Assembly (NCBI GenBank): GCA_934216615.1 | Contig: CAKQCB010000001.1 | Location: 868,001 to 932,000 of the forward strand | DNA length: 64,000 bases | Source: an uncultured Anaerolineae bacterium | GTDB lineage: Bacteria > Chloroflexota > Anaerolineae > Aggregatilineales > Phototrophicaceae | Direction: 5' to 3' | Shown: piece by piece, positions 28,393 through 37,282 of the stretch | Layout: each line of letters starts with the position of its first letter | How positions within the stretch are numbered: position 1 is the stretch's first letter | Notes under the pieces: generated by a model | Told to the model about the DNA's origin: nothing | The model's input: only the letters and a program-made list of their open reading frames with translations | Databases searched by the model: none | Position numbers and translations under genes: made by a program

Positions 28393-29127
28393 ATGTCAAC
28401 GATTGAGCGACAGTCTGATCTCCTACAATTTTTACTAGAACAAGGCTTCCGTCCGGGAAGTCGCTTGCCTACCATCAGCGAATTGCAGTCACCCGAACAG
28501 CTTGGGATTAGTGCCAGTAAAGTTCGTGAACAGCTTGAAGTGGCGCGCGCTTTAGGATTTATCGAAGTTCGTTCTAAGACAGGCATGCGCATGCGCGAGT
28601 ATAGTTTCACGCCTGCCGTTCAGTTGAGTTTGTTCTTCGCGCTCGCGCTTGAACCGCATAGTTTTGAGCTTTTTACACAACTGCGAAATCACATTGAAAT
28701 CGCGTTTTTAGAAGAAGCCTGTGAATTACTCACTGTCGATGATTATGCTCAACTCCACAAATGTTTAGATCAAGCACGCGCCAAGCTCAACCCTGCCCAA
28801 CAAATCCAAATTCCTACTCAAGAACACCGTGAGTTTCATCTTAGCTTCTTTAAACGGTTAGAAAACCCCTTCGTCATCGGAATCCTTGAAGCCTATTGGG
28901 AAGCTTACGATGCGGTTGAAGTCACCCGTTATGCAGATTACGCATATCACCAGCAGGTATGGAATTATCACCAACGAATTTTAGACGCTGCTGAAGCGCG
29001 GGATTATGACCTTGCTCGTCAGCTTTTTGATGAGCATACCCACCTCATTCGGTTTAAACCGCAACAACCTTTTAATGAACGTGAAAAGCCCTCTCACGCC
29101 CCTGTACCTCAAAAAGGAGACCCTTAA
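28393..29127 (+). CDS. GntR/FadR family transcriptional regulator
   Basis: The protein has 244 residues. The N-terminal winged helix (about 1-75) has FLLEQGFRPGSRLPTISEL and LGISASKVREQLEVARALGFIEV, a GntR recognition region. The C-terminal all-helical FCD domain (about 85-225) has FELFTQLRNHIEIAFLEEA and the metal/ligand histidines in EHREFHLSF and YHQRILDAAEARD. Such regulators respond to carboxylic acids. The korAB operon for a 2-oxoacid oxidoreductase starts 92 bases downstream in the same direction, so it is a good candidate target. A TATAAT box lies at 28350-28355. No Shine-Dalgarno is evident. Confidence 0.85.
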   Translation: MSTIERQSDLLQFLLEQGFRPGSRLPTISELQSPEQLGISASKVREQLEVARALGFIEVRSKTGMRMREYSFTPAVQLSLFFALALEPHSFELFTQLRNHIEIAFLEEACELLTVDDYAQLHKCLDQARAKLNPAQQIQIPTQEHREFHLSFFKRLENPFVIGILEAYWEAYDAVEVTRYADYAYHQQVWNYHQRILDAAEARDYDLARQLFDEHTHLIRFKPQQPFNEREKPSHAPVPQKGDP

Positions 29128-29169
29128 ATACGATTCGTTCTTAAGCACACCTAATAAGTTTTCCCATTC

Positions 29170-29196
29170 TCACCCGTCAATCTTGCATACGGGTGA
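29170..29196 (+). promoter_or_regulatory. Stem-loop between the GntR regulator and korA
   Basis: A perfect 8-bp inverted repeat (TCACCCGT 29170-29177 / ACGGGTGA 29189-29196) with an 11-base loop is followed by ATTTTC, then AGGAG and the korA start. It could be an operator, a weak terminator or a processing site. Confidence 0.4.
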
Positions 29197-29219
29197 ATTT
29201 TCAGGAGCATATAGAAGCT

Positions 29220-31049
29220 ATGACTGTTGAAATCCAACCGACCCGCACTCGACCCGATCACACCATTGTGAATGACTTTGCATTGCATGTCGCAACCAAA
29301 AATGGTTCCGGCAGCCAAACATCCAATGAAGTTTTGATTCGGTCTTTATTCCGCATGGGAATTCCGGTGAGTGGTAAAAACCTATTCCCATCCAATATTA
29401 AAGGGCTGCCCACTTGGTACACCATCCGCGCCAGCAAAAAGGGATATATCGCCCGTAAATCTGTCGTTGAAATCGTGGTGGCAATGAACGAATCGACAGC
29501 GGCAGAAGATATTCAAAGCCTGCCTGCAGGTGGCGTTTGCATTTTGCCCCAAGAATGGAAATGGGGACAAAGCCGCGAAGATATTATCTATTACGAAGTG
29601 CCTGTTAAGCCGACGATTCTTGCCGCTAACATCGCTTCTGATTTCCGTGATCGTATCGCAAATATGGTCTACGTTGGGGTTTGTGCCCAACTGTTCGGCA
29701 TCAGCATGGACATCGTCAAACAAGCGCTGTTAGACACGTTCAATGGCAAAGAAAAACCTGCCATGATGAACTACGATGTCGTCCAACGAGCATTTGATTG
29801 GTCAGCAGAAAACCTGACTAAAGTTGACCCCTATATGTTTGAACCGATGAATGAAACCGCTGGCAAAATCCTCATCACGGGGAATGAAGCGGGGGCGTTG
29901 GGTTCACTGTGGGGTGGCTTAACACTGGCAGCATGGTACCCCATCACCCCATCGACCAGCTTGATCGACTCCGTGCTGGATTATAAGCACCTGCGCCAAG
30001 ATGATGTCACCGGAAAAGATACCGTCGCGGTGGTTCAAGCCGAAGACGAATTAGCGGCCATCGGCATGATCATCGGTGGTGGTTGGGCAGGCGCTCGCTC
30101 GATGACTGCAACCAGCGGGCCAGGCATCAGCTTGATGGGTGAATTTGCAGGGTTGGCATACTTCGCTGAAATTCCCTGTGTGGTCTGGGATATTACCCGT
30201 ACAGGGCCTTCAACGGGTCTACCCACACGCACCAGCCAAGGGGATTTGCTCTCGTTATATTTCCTCAGTCACGGCGACACACACCACATCGTTTTGATCC
30301 CTGACAGCGTCAGCGAATGTTTTGAATTTGGCTGGCGTTCGCTCGACCTTGCCGACCAACTTCAAACCCCTGTCTTTGTGATGAGCGACCTCGACTTAGG
30401 GATGAATATTTGGTTGAGCGATCCGTTTAAATACCCCGATCAACCCATCCAAAAAGGCAAAATCCTTCACAAGGAAGAACTAGAACAATTCATCGCCGAA
30501 AAAGGCGAATGGTATCGTTATCGTGATTATGACAAGGATGGCATTCCCTACCGCACGATCCCAGGGACAGATCACCCCCGCGCTGGCTATTTCACACGCG
30601 GTACAGGCCACACAGATCAAGCCACCTACAGCGAACGTGCCGACGTTTGGGTGCAAAACTTAGAACGTCTACGTCACAAATATGCGACAGCCAAAACGTT
30701 GGTTCCACAACCTATCATCGAAGATGAAGGCAACGACATCGCTATTGTTTCGTATGGGTCAAACCACCCTGCGATTGTTGAAGCGCGCGATATTCTTGCA
30801 GAACAAGGCATTAAAACCGACTATCTTCGTATTCGTGCACTTCCCCTCGCCGACAGCGTGAGCGAATTCATCATGTCTCACAAACATGTCTATGTCCTCG
30901 AAAACAACTTTGACGGACAAATGGCACAAATCTTGCGCATGGAAATTACCGCAGATACAACCCACATGAAATCATGTGCATTGGGCGATACGCTTCCAAT
31001 GACGGCTGAATGGATCGTCAATCAGATTAAAGAACAGGAGAACACATAA
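29220..31049 (+). CDS. korA: 2-oxoacid:ferredoxin oxidoreductase, fused gamma-alpha subunit
   Basis: The 609-residue protein has a gamma domain (about 15-185) with the conserved NGSGSQTSNEVLIRSLFRMGIPV. The alpha (pyrimidine-binding) domain follows with GNEAGALGSLWGG and AAWYPITPSTSLID. The C-terminal domain has IAIVSYGSNHPAIVEARD. This is the gamma-alpha fusion type of KorA, which pairs with KorB to oxidise 2-oxoglutarate or a similar 2-oxoacid to acyl-CoA with ferredoxin as acceptor. ATG 29220 is preceded by AGGAG at 29203-29207 (a 12-base gap); GTG 29193 is a less likely start. korB follows 4 bases later. Confidence 0.88.
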   Translation: MTVEIQPTRTRPDHTIVNDFALHVATKNGSGSQTSNEVLIRSLFRMGIPVSGKNLFPSNIKGLPTWYTIRASKKGYIARKSVVEIVVAMNESTAAEDIQSLPAGGVCILPQEWKWGQSREDIIYYEVPVKPTILAANIASDFRDRIANMVYVGVCAQLFGISMDIVKQALLDTFNGKEKPAMMNYDVVQRAFDWSAENLTKVDPYMFEPMNETAGKILITGNEAGALGSLWGGLTLAAWYPITPSTSLIDSVLDYKHLRQDDVTGKDTVAVVQAEDELAAIGMIIGGGWAGARSMTATSGPGISLMGEFAGLAYFAEIPCVVWDITRTGPSTGLPTRTSQGDLLSLYFLSHGDTHHIVLIPDSVSECFEFGWRSLDLADQLQTPVFVMSDLDLGMNIWLSDPFKYPDQPIQKGKILHKEELEQFIAEKGEWYRYRDYDKDGIPYRTIPGTDHPRAGYFTRGTGHTDQATYSERADVWVQNLERLRHKYATAKTLVPQPIIEDEGNDIAIVSYGSNHPAIVEARDILAEQGIKTDYLRIRALPLADSVSEFIMSHKHVYVLENNFDGQMAQILRMEITADTTHMKSCALGDTLPMTAEWIVNQIKEQENT

Positions 31050-31053
31050 AATT

Positions 31054-32082
31054 ATGGCAAACGCATTAGGATTAGAAAGAGCCGATTATAAAGGTTCACC
31101 CAGTACGCTGTGCCCGGGTTGCGGTCATGATTCGATCTCCAATCAAATTACCAGCATGGCCTTCGACATGAACTTGCCCATGCACCGCGTCATCAAGATG
31201 AGCGGTATCGGCTGTTCCAGTAAAACCCCTGCCTACTTCTTAGGCCGTTCCCACGCCTTCAACGCAGTGCATGGACGTATGCCTTCTGTCGTGACAGGCG
31301 CAACCACCGTCAACAACGATCTGATCGCCTTAGCCGTCAGTGGTGATGGTGATACGGGGTCGATTGGTCTAGGACAGTACAAACACGTCATTCGCCGTAA
31401 CGTGCCGATGGTGTACATCATTGAAAACAATGGCGTCTACGGTTTGACCAAAGGCCAATTCTCGGCAACTTCCGACGAAGGCCAAAAGCTCAAATATTAC
31501 GGACTGAACGAACTGCCGTCGCTCGACCTGTGTCTTGAGGCGATCATCAGCGGGGCAACCTTTGTAGCCCGCAGTTTCAGCGGTGATGCGAAACAAGTTC
31601 AAACCTTGCTCAAAGCAGCGGCCAGCCATCGCGGTACCGCAGTGATCGACATCATCAGCCCATGTGTTTCATTCAACAATGAACCCGCTGCGAATAAGAG
31701 CTACCCCTATGGAAAGGAACACGAACAACCCTTGCATGAATACAATTTTATCCCTGTAGGGTATGTGCAAGAACGGGAAGAAATCACGGCGGATTATGCT
31801 GAAGGCGATACCATCAGCGTTGAGATGCACGACGGTTCGATCATCCAACTGAAGAAATTAGATGGAGGTCACGATCCACGTAACCGCAGTGAAGCGATCA
31901 ATGTTTTAGAGAAAGCCCAGCGCGATCAACTGTTCTTGACCGGCTTGATCTATTACGAAGAACCCCGCCCTATTTTAGGGGAAACCCTCAAACTGGTGGA
32001 TACGCCACTCGTTCACCTGCCCGACGAAAAACTACGCCCTTCTGAAATGGCGCTTGAAGACCTGATGAAGCGCTATATGTAA
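31054..32082 (+). CDS. korB: 2-oxoacid:ferredoxin oxidoreductase beta subunit
   Basis: The 342-residue TPP-binding subunit has the thiamine diphosphate motif GDGDTGSIGLGQ...ENNGVYGLTKG (about 94-130). Cysteines in TLCPGCGHDS, GIGCSSKT and ISPCVSFNN are placed as the [4Fe-4S] ligands of KorB/PorB proteins. It works with the gamma-alpha subunit encoded directly upstream; no separate delta-ferredoxin gene is present, as in KorAB systems. Substrate (2-oxoglutarate or pyruvate) is inferred, with aconitase in the same window favouring a TCA role. A strong terminator follows. Confidence 0.9.
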   Translation: MANALGLERADYKGSPSTLCPGCGHDSISNQITSMAFDMNLPMHRVIKMSGIGCSSKTPAYFLGRSHAFNAVHGRMPSVVTGATTVNNDLIALAVSGDGDTGSIGLGQYKHVIRRNVPMVYIIENNGVYGLTKGQFSATSDEGQKLKYYGLNELPSLDLCLEAIISGATFVARSFSGDAKQVQTLLKAAASHRGTAVIDIISPCVSFNNEPAANKSYPYGKEHEQPLHEYNFIPVGYVQEREEITADYAEGDTISVEMHDGSIIQLKKLDGGHDPRNRSEAINVLEKAQRDQLFLTGLIYYEEPRPILGETLKLVDTPLVHLPDEKLRPSEMALEDLMKRYM

Positions 32083-32125
32083 TCGGCGTTTTAAGCGCGG
32101 GTCACGATATCAAAAATCAGTATCA

Positions 32126-32164
32126 AAACAGACCTTCTTGCTCAGTAAGAAGGTCTGTTTTTTT
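32126..32164. terminator. Intrinsic terminator after korB
   Basis: A perfect 14-bp stem (AAACAGACCTTCTT / AAGAAGGTCTGTTT) with a 7-base loop and a run of T. It lies between convergent korB and the metal ATPase. Confidence 0.93.
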
Positions 32165-32184
32165 AAGTGATGAGGGTTTAAGGG

Positions 32185-34602
32185 TTACCGTTGTTTATAT
32201 CGCAAAAGTCGCAGAGCATTTCCGACCACAACCAACGTACTGCCTTCGTGCAGAACCACCGCGATCCCTAACTGAACCCATCCAAACACGGACGTGACAA
32301 TTAATAACCCGATCACACCTAACGAGATCAGCAAGTTTTGCATCACAATTTGACGGCTAAAACGGCTCAACCCCACCGCAAACGGCAGTTTGTTCAAGTC
32401 GTCTGCCATGAGTGCGACATCGGCCGTTTCGAGCGCGACGGCTGTCCCTGCCCCACCCATCGCAATCCCAACGGTTGCTGTGGCTAAAGCGGGTGCATCA
32501 TTCACGCCATCGCCAATCATGGCAATCACACCATATTGTTTTTCCAGCGCTTTGATCGCGTCGAGTTTATCTTCTGGCATCAATTCCGCTTGCGCATCGG
32601 TCAAGCCAACTTGTTGGGCGATATTCTGCGCGACTTGGCGATTATCTCCCGTGAGCATGACAAGATGTTCAATTCCCTGCCGACGCAACGCCTGCATCAC
32701 TTGTCCCACGTTTTCGCGCGGGACATCCGCCAAACCCAACACGCCGACCACCTGCGCCCCTTGGCTGACGATCATTGTAGTACGTCCAGACTTTTCGAGT
32801 TGGGCGACTTGTTCAATCACATCTGCGGGGACTTGCACGCCACTTTCAGCATCAAATAGTTTGAGCGAGCCGATCAAAATGGTTTCGCCTTGAAGCGTGC
32901 TTCTCACCCCACGACCCGGGATATTCTCAAGTTGATCTACGGTAGGCAGGGTCAAGTTTTCGTTAGACGCCGCTTGTACTACCGCTTGCGCCAGTGGATG
33001 ATTCGATTGTTGTTCTACCGCGCCAGTGAGTTGAAGCAGTTGATGGGCGGTGAAATTACCATACGGGATGATATCCGTCACGCGGAATTTACCGCTAGTG
33101 ATCGTGCCTGTTTTATCAAAAGCGATGGCGCGCAAACGTCCTAAATTTTCGAGATGCACCCCGCCTTTAATCAGCACACCGTTACGGGCGGCTTGAGCGA
33201 TCCCCGCTAAAACCGAGGCGGGGGTACCGATTGCCAATGCGCAAGGCGATGCGGCAACCAATAACAGCATGGCTCGATAAAAACTGACTTCTAACGTTAG
33301 TAAGTTCAGAAGCGGTGGCACAACAATCATGAGTAAAGTCGCTAAAAATACCAGTGGCACAAACCGACTGGTAAAACGGTCTGTAAATTGTTGTGTTGGG
33401 CTTTGCTGACCTTGCACCTCTGCGACGAGTTGCATAATCCGCGAAAGTGTATTATCTGACGTGAGGCGCGTCACACGGATTTCGAGCGCGTTGTCATGGT
33501 TGATCGTTCCAGCAAAGACATCGTCGCCAACACTTTTACTTACAGGCACACTTTCCCCTGTAATTGAACTCTGGTCGATACTGCTGTTCCCTGTTTGGAT
33601 CACCCCATCGGCAGGCAAGCGATCACCCGGCCGAACCACGACGACATCCGCTAATTGCAGGGTTTCGACTGCCACTTCAACCAGTTGATCCCCGCGTTTC
33701 AACTGCGCGACTTTTGGCATCAACGCGCCAAGCGCATTGATCGCGTTACGCGCACGGTCAAGTGCATAATGTTCCCCTGCATGACCAATAGCGAATAACA
33801 AGAGCAGGAATGCCCCCTCACCCAACTCACCGAGGATGGCCGCACCCATCGCCGCCGCAAGCATCAAAATGTCGGTATTGAGCTTGCCCTTGAACAAGGC
33901 GGGGATGGCGTGGGTAGCGACATCATACCCACCAGCGAGATAAGCCAACAGATAAAATGCGTTGACCAGCCCTTCTGAAAACCCCAATGCGCGTTCGCCA
34001 AGCCAACCGAGCAGGAAAAATATCCCCGCCATCGCGACCAAAAAGAGTGCCCAACGGTCTTGTAACCAATGCGGTAGAAATGCGGGCGCACTACCGTGAT
34101 CATGGCCATGATGGGCGTGTCCGTGACTGTGATCGTGATGTGTATGCGTCACTTCTGGTGAGGAAACAACATGCGCGCCCATTTCTTCTACCGCATGGGC
34201 AATCGCTGAATGATCTAGCAAGGTGGTGTCATACGCGGCAAAGATCAAGCCAGCGGCATAGTTCACATTGACATGTAGCATACCCTTCAAGCCTGCGAGG
34301 TGACGCTCTAAACTCAAGGCGGAATCAGCAGTATTCAGCCGTGAAAATTGAATCTGCTCATGTTTATAACGTTCAGAAACTTCTGCCCCTGCGTTCTTTG
34401 TCAGTTGTTCCAATGTACCGAGCGAAATCAGGTTGGGGTCAAAATGCAAACATAATTTCGCCGAATCATCTTCTTCGACCAAATGCGCTTTGATGATTCC
34501 GCGCGTATGCTCCAACCGCTCTAATAAAAATTGAGAGCAATCGTCATGCTCGTCCATTTTGGGAAGGATCAAACCCAAATTCAGTTGTAAAGTTTTTTCC
34601 AT
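32185..34602 (-). CDS. Heavy-metal P1B-type ATPase with SPC and HEGST motifs (P1B-4-like exporter)
   Basis: The 805-residue P-type ATPase has TGES (near 350), the phosphorylation site DKTGT (near 495) and GDGVNDAP (near 700). The metal-path motif is SPC (near 453) instead of CPC, and HEGST lies in the last membrane helix (near 786), the pattern of P1B-4 pumps linked to Co, Zn or Cd export. The first 150 residues resemble two ferredoxin-like HMA domains without a CxxC. A linker with 10 His in 19 residues (about 152-170) follows. An SmtB-type operator lies just upstream and the arsR gene precedes it, so expression is likely metal-induced. Confidence 0.9.
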   Translation of the reverse strand: MEKTLQLNLGLILPKMDEHDDCSQFLLERLEHTRGIIKAHLVEEDDSAKLCLHFDPNLISLGTLEQLTKNAGAEVSERYKHEQIQFSRLNTADSALSLERHLAGLKGMLHVNVNYAAGLIFAAYDTTLLDHSAIAHAVEEMGAHVVSSPEVTHTHHDHSHGHAHHGHDHGSAPAFLPHWLQDRWALFLVAMAGIFFLLGWLGERALGFSEGLVNAFYLLAYLAGGYDVATHAIPALFKGKLNTDILMLAAAMGAAILGELGEGAFLLLLFAIGHAGEHYALDRARNAINALGALMPKVAQLKRGDQLVEVAVETLQLADVVVVRPGDRLPADGVIQTGNSSIDQSSITGESVPVSKSVGDDVFAGTINHDNALEIRVTRLTSDNTLSRIMQLVAEVQGQQSPTQQFTDRFTSRFVPLVFLATLLMIVVPPLLNLLTLEVSFYRAMLLLVAASPCALAIGTPASVLAGIAQAARNGVLIKGGVHLENLGRLRAIAFDKTGTITSGKFRVTDIIPYGNFTAHQLLQLTGAVEQQSNHPLAQAVVQAASNENLTLPTVDQLENIPGRGVRSTLQGETILIGSLKLFDAESGVQVPADVIEQVAQLEKSGRTTMIVSQGAQVVGVLGLADVPRENVGQVMQALRRQGIEHLVMLTGDNRQVAQNIAQQVGLTDAQAELMPEDKLDAIKALEKQYGVIAMIGDGVNDAPALATATVGIAMGGAGTAVALETADVALMADDLNKLPFAVGLSRFSRQIVMQNLLISLGVIGLLIVTSVFGWVQLGIAVVLHEGSTLVVVGNALRLLRYKQR

Positions 34603-34644
34603 CCTGTTTAACCTTCACATCGCAAAATGCGACTTTGTATCAAT

Positions 34645-34664
34645 ACATGAACATTCATTCATGT
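34645..34664 (-). promoter_or_regulatory. ArsR/SmtB operator in front of the metal ATPase gene
   Basis: A perfect 7-bp inverted repeat, ACATGAA (34645-34651) and TTCATGT (34658-34664), separated by 6 bases. It resembles the TGAACA-n-TTCA sites bound by SmtB/CzrA-type repressors. The same layout recurs upstream of arsR. Confidence 0.75.
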
Positions 34665-34684
34665 TTTCCATTAAAAAACGGCGA

Positions 34685-35053
34685 TCACTCATGAGCGATG
34701 TGCAGTAACCCTTGTGTAAATAAATCTCTAACATGAGCATCATCGAGTGAGTAATATACATGACGCCCCTCTTTGCGAAACCTGACCAGCTTGAGCTGAC
34801 GTAAATGGCGTAACTGGTGCGAAATGGCCGATTGGCTCATGCCTAATTTTGCTTCTAAGGTGTGTACGCACACCTCATTATCGCGCAACAGCGAGATCAA
34901 GCGCAGGCGGTTTGGGTCACTTAACGCCTTAAAAACTTCAGCCATGCGGTTTGCCGTGATGCTGTCAATCAGTTGAGCGTCGAGCGCCTCTAACTGAGCC
35001 ATATCATCATCCATGCACACACTCGGCATATTTTGGGAATCGACTTTTTGCAT
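34685..35053 (-). CDS. ArsR/SmtB family metal-responsive repressor
   Basis: The 122-residue winged-helix protein has the core LSDPNRLRLISLLRDNEVCVHTLEAKLGMSQSAISHQLRHL. The C-terminal helix reads LDDAHVRDLFTQGLLHIAHE, which fits the alpha-5 metal site (Asp, His, then His and His/Glu 10-13 residues on) of SmtB, CzrA and ZiaR. Cys residues near the N-terminus (PSVC) and in NEVCVH could form an extra alpha-3N-like site. It probably represses itself and the downstream metal ATPase until Zn, Co or a similar ion binds. The gene lies 82 bases upstream of the ATPase on the same strand, each with its own operator. Confidence 0.93.
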   Translation of the reverse strand: MQKVDSQNMPSVCMDDDMAQLEALDAQLIDSITANRMAEVFKALSDPNRLRLISLLRDNEVCVHTLEAKLGMSQSAISHQLRHLRQLKLVRFRKEGRHVYYSLDDAHVRDLFTQGLLHIAHE

Positions 35054-35067
35054 AAGATATCATCAAT

Positions 35068-35087
35068 ACATGAACACTTATTCATAT
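35068..35087 (-). promoter_or_regulatory. ArsR/SmtB operator in front of arsR
   Basis: ATGAA (35070-35074) and TTCAT (35081-35085) are separated by 6 bases, within ACATGAACACTTATTCATAT. The spacing and the TGAACA core equal those of the site at 34645-34664, pointing to autoregulation. Confidence 0.7.
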
Positions 35088-35112
35088 ATTAACACATTTT
35101 CAACGTAACGCC

Positions 35113-35152
35113 ATAAATAAAAAAAGCCATCTATGATCCCATAGGTGGCTTT
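35113..35152 (-). terminator. Intrinsic terminator after the aldo/keto reductase gene
   Basis: A 13-bp stem with one G-U pair (AAAGCCATCTATG 35123-35135 / CATAGGTGGCTTT 35140-35152). On the minus strand it runs into a T-rich tract. Confidence 0.85.
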
Positions 35153-35178
35153 GTAGAGATTATTCTTGAGGCTAAAGA

Positions 35179-36117
35179 TTAGAAGATTTCTGCCAGACGC
35201 GCTTTGACTTCATCGGTAACGTCAACATCAAGCGCCTTCAAGTTTTCATCGACTTGTTCTGGGCGAGATGCGCCGGTAATCACGCTTGAGACGTGCAGGT
35301 TTGTCAACGCCCATGCTAAGGCTAAAGCAGCGGGTGTCGTCCCCATGTCTTGCGCTAGTGTGGTAAATTGACGCACTTTAACCAGACGTTCTTCTGTCAA
35401 TAAACGGGATACCCAATCTTTGTTGTGCACAGCACGGCTATTTTCGGGGATGCCATCATTATATTTGCCCGTCAAAATCCCTTGGGCTAAGGGGCTAAAA
35501 ACCACCAAGCCCATACCATGTCGCCCAACCGCATCTTCGAGTGCACCTTCCACAATATCCCGTTCAAGCAGGTTGTATTTCGGTTGTTCAACCACCGGAC
35601 GGTTTGCGCTCACATGGTCTAAAACAGAATACGCTTCGTCGATATTTTCGGCTGTCCACATACTGGTTCCCCAATACAAGATTTTGCCTTGTTGAATCAA
35701 CGTTTCAATAGCGCGAATCGTTTCTTCTACAGGAGTTTCGGCATCGAAGCGGTGACAAAAGAAAATATCAATATAATCCAGATCAAAACGTTTGAGTGAC
35801 GCATTTACCGATTCAACAATGTGCTTGCGTGACAACCCACGATCATTGATGTTTTCGCTCATCGGCCAATAGGCTTTGGTGCTGATGACTAAATCACTCC
35901 GCTTATAGCCATTGATGGCGCGCCCCACAACTTTTTCAGCTTCCCCATTCGAATAGACATCGGCCACATCAATGAAGTTGATACCGCGATCAATCGCACG
36001 TTGAACACATGCAATCGCATTTTCATCGGCAACTGAATCTGTACCGTAGGTCAGCCAAGCGCCTAAAGAGATGGCGCTTACCTTTAAACCAGAAGTTCCT
36101 AAACGACGATATTCCAT
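35179..36117 (-). CDS. Aldo/keto reductase
   Basis: ATG 36117 with AAAGGA 8 bases upstream gives MEYRRLGTSGLKVSAISLG, the standard family start (312 residues); the frame is open to 36249. FIDVADVYSNGEAE contains the catalytic Asp and Tyr, VISTKAYW the Lys and FFCHRFD the His. The end has the NADPH-binding SSVITGASRPEQVDENLKA. It is closest to the voltage-gated potassium channel beta-subunit-like/YghZ group of NADPH-dependent carbonyl reductases. The substrate is unknown. It is monocistronic, with its own terminator. Confidence 0.9.
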   Translation of the reverse strand: MEYRRLGTSGLKVSAISLGAWLTYGTDSVADENAIACVQRAIDRGINFIDVADVYSNGEAEKVVGRAINGYKRSDLVISTKAYWPMSENINDRGLSRKHIVESVNASLKRFDLDYIDIFFCHRFDAETPVEETIRAIETLIQQGKILYWGTSMWTAENIDEAYSVLDHVSANRPVVEQPKYNLLERDIVEGALEDAVGRHGMGLVVFSPLAQGILTGKYNDGIPENSRAVHNKDWVSRLLTEERLVKVRQFTTLAQDMGTTPAALALAWALTNLHVSSVITGASRPEQVDENLKALDVDVTDEVKARLAEIF

Positions 36118-36324
36118 GCAAAAATCCTTTTCCTGAAAAGCAACTTTGAGTATATCTACTTCTCTTAGATGTCTCAAATGCTTAAATCTTAACCATAACG
36201 AATGACGCACTTCGTTGTTAAATACTATATACAGAGTGTCATATCTCAATTTTTAGGTCGCATTATTGAGAAACACCACCTACAATACATCATCTATATT
36301 AGTTTTCAGTGAAGGTTACTCTCG

Positions 36325-37020
36325 TTGAATGAAGAAATTCCCCCTATACGTATAGCTCCCTCTTTATTGTCGGCGGATTTCACCCAGCTCAACCATCAAA
36401 TTCAAGCGGCCGAAACCGCAGGTGCTCGTATCTTCCATTTTGATGTCATGGACGGGCAGTTTGTCCCGAACATCACGATGGGGCCTTTCATTCTCGAAGC
36501 TGTACGTCGTTGTACAACACAATTCCTTGATGTCCACCTGATGATTGAAAACCCAGATCAGTACATCCCTGCCTTTGTCAAAGCAGGTGCAAACCGTATT
36601 CATGTTCACTGGGAAACATGCCCACATCTGCACCGTACCTTAGGGCATATTCGATCACTCGGCTGTGAAGCCAGCGTTGCCATCAACCCTCATACGCCTG
36701 TTGACCTGATTCAAAGTGTGATTCCGCTTCTCGACTGTATTTTAATCATGACGGTCAACCCGGGCTTTGGGGGACAAGCCTTCATCCCGAATATGTTGGA
36801 GAAAATTCAGACTGCTCGGGGCTTGATCCAAGCCAGCAGAAGGTCGATTGATCTGATGGTGGATGGTGGCATCACAGTAGAAACTGCTCCCCAAGTCGTG
36901 CGCATGGGGGCGCGTACATTGGTCGCAGGAAGTAGTCTATTCAACGCTGCTCCACTGGCTGAAAACTATCAACGTTTATTGACAGCCGCACTCAATGGTT
37001 TAGACGAACAGGTGAAATAA
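36325..37020 (+). CDS. rpe: Ribulose-phosphate 3-epimerase
   Basis: The 231-residue TIM-barrel enzyme interconverts ribulose-5-phosphate and xylulose-5-phosphate in the pentose phosphate pathway. IAPSLLSADF, FHFDVMDGQFVPNITMGP (metal ligands His and Asp), DVHLMIENP, TVNPGFGGQAFIPN and LMVDGGI are all present in order. The start is TTG 36325, with GAAGG at 36311-36315. No other pentose phosphate genes are nearby. It converges with rpmB. Confidence 0.95.
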   Translation: MNEEIPPIRIAPSLLSADFTQLNHQIQAAETAGARIFHFDVMDGQFVPNITMGPFILEAVRRCTTQFLDVHLMIENPDQYIPAFVKAGANRIHVHWETCPHLHRTLGHIRSLGCEASVAINPHTPVDLIQSVIPLLDCILIMTVNPGFGGQAFIPNMLEKIQTARGLIQASRRSIDLMVDGGITVETAPQVVRMGARTLVAGSSLFNAAPLAENYQRLLTAALNGLDEQVK

Positions 37021-37021
37021 C

Positions 37022-37045
37022 GAAAAACCGCACATCGCTGTGCGG
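37022..37045 (-). terminator. Terminator between rpe and rpmB
   Basis: A 6-bp GC-rich stem (CCGCAC 37028-37033 / GTGCGG 37040-37045). On the minus strand it is followed by TTTTT, which suits the end of rpmB transcription. It may also help end rpe. Confidence 0.7.
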
Positions 37046-37096
37046 CTCTCGTCATCGATTATGATGTTTTTTTTGTCTTACTTGAAGAAAGAACCT

Positions 37097-37282
37097 TTAT
37101 ACACCCACCTTAGCCAAGGTTTTGATGCACTTTGTGCAAAGGTCTTTCTGAACAAAAACGCCTTTTTCCATAACACGGACGCGCTGAATGTTCGGATTGA
37201 ACTTGCGACGCGTCGCACGCATAGAGAAACTACGGGCGTTCCCAAACATCGGCTTCTTGCCGCAACGTTCACAAACCGCCAT
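37097..37282 (-). CDS. rpmB: 50S ribosomal protein L28
   Basis: The 61-residue protein begins MAVCERCGKKPMFGN and continues with FSMRATRRKFNPNIQ, an unmistakable L28. Two CxxC pairs (CERC near the start and CTKC near residue 49) form a zinc ribbon, the zinc-binding variant of L28. GAGG lies 8 bases upstream of the ATG on the minus strand. It is a lone ribosomal gene, divergent from fakA. Confidence 0.96.
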   Translation of the reverse strand: MAVCERCGKKPMFGNARSFSMRATRRKFNPNIQRVRVMEKGVFVQKDLCTKCIKTLAKVGV

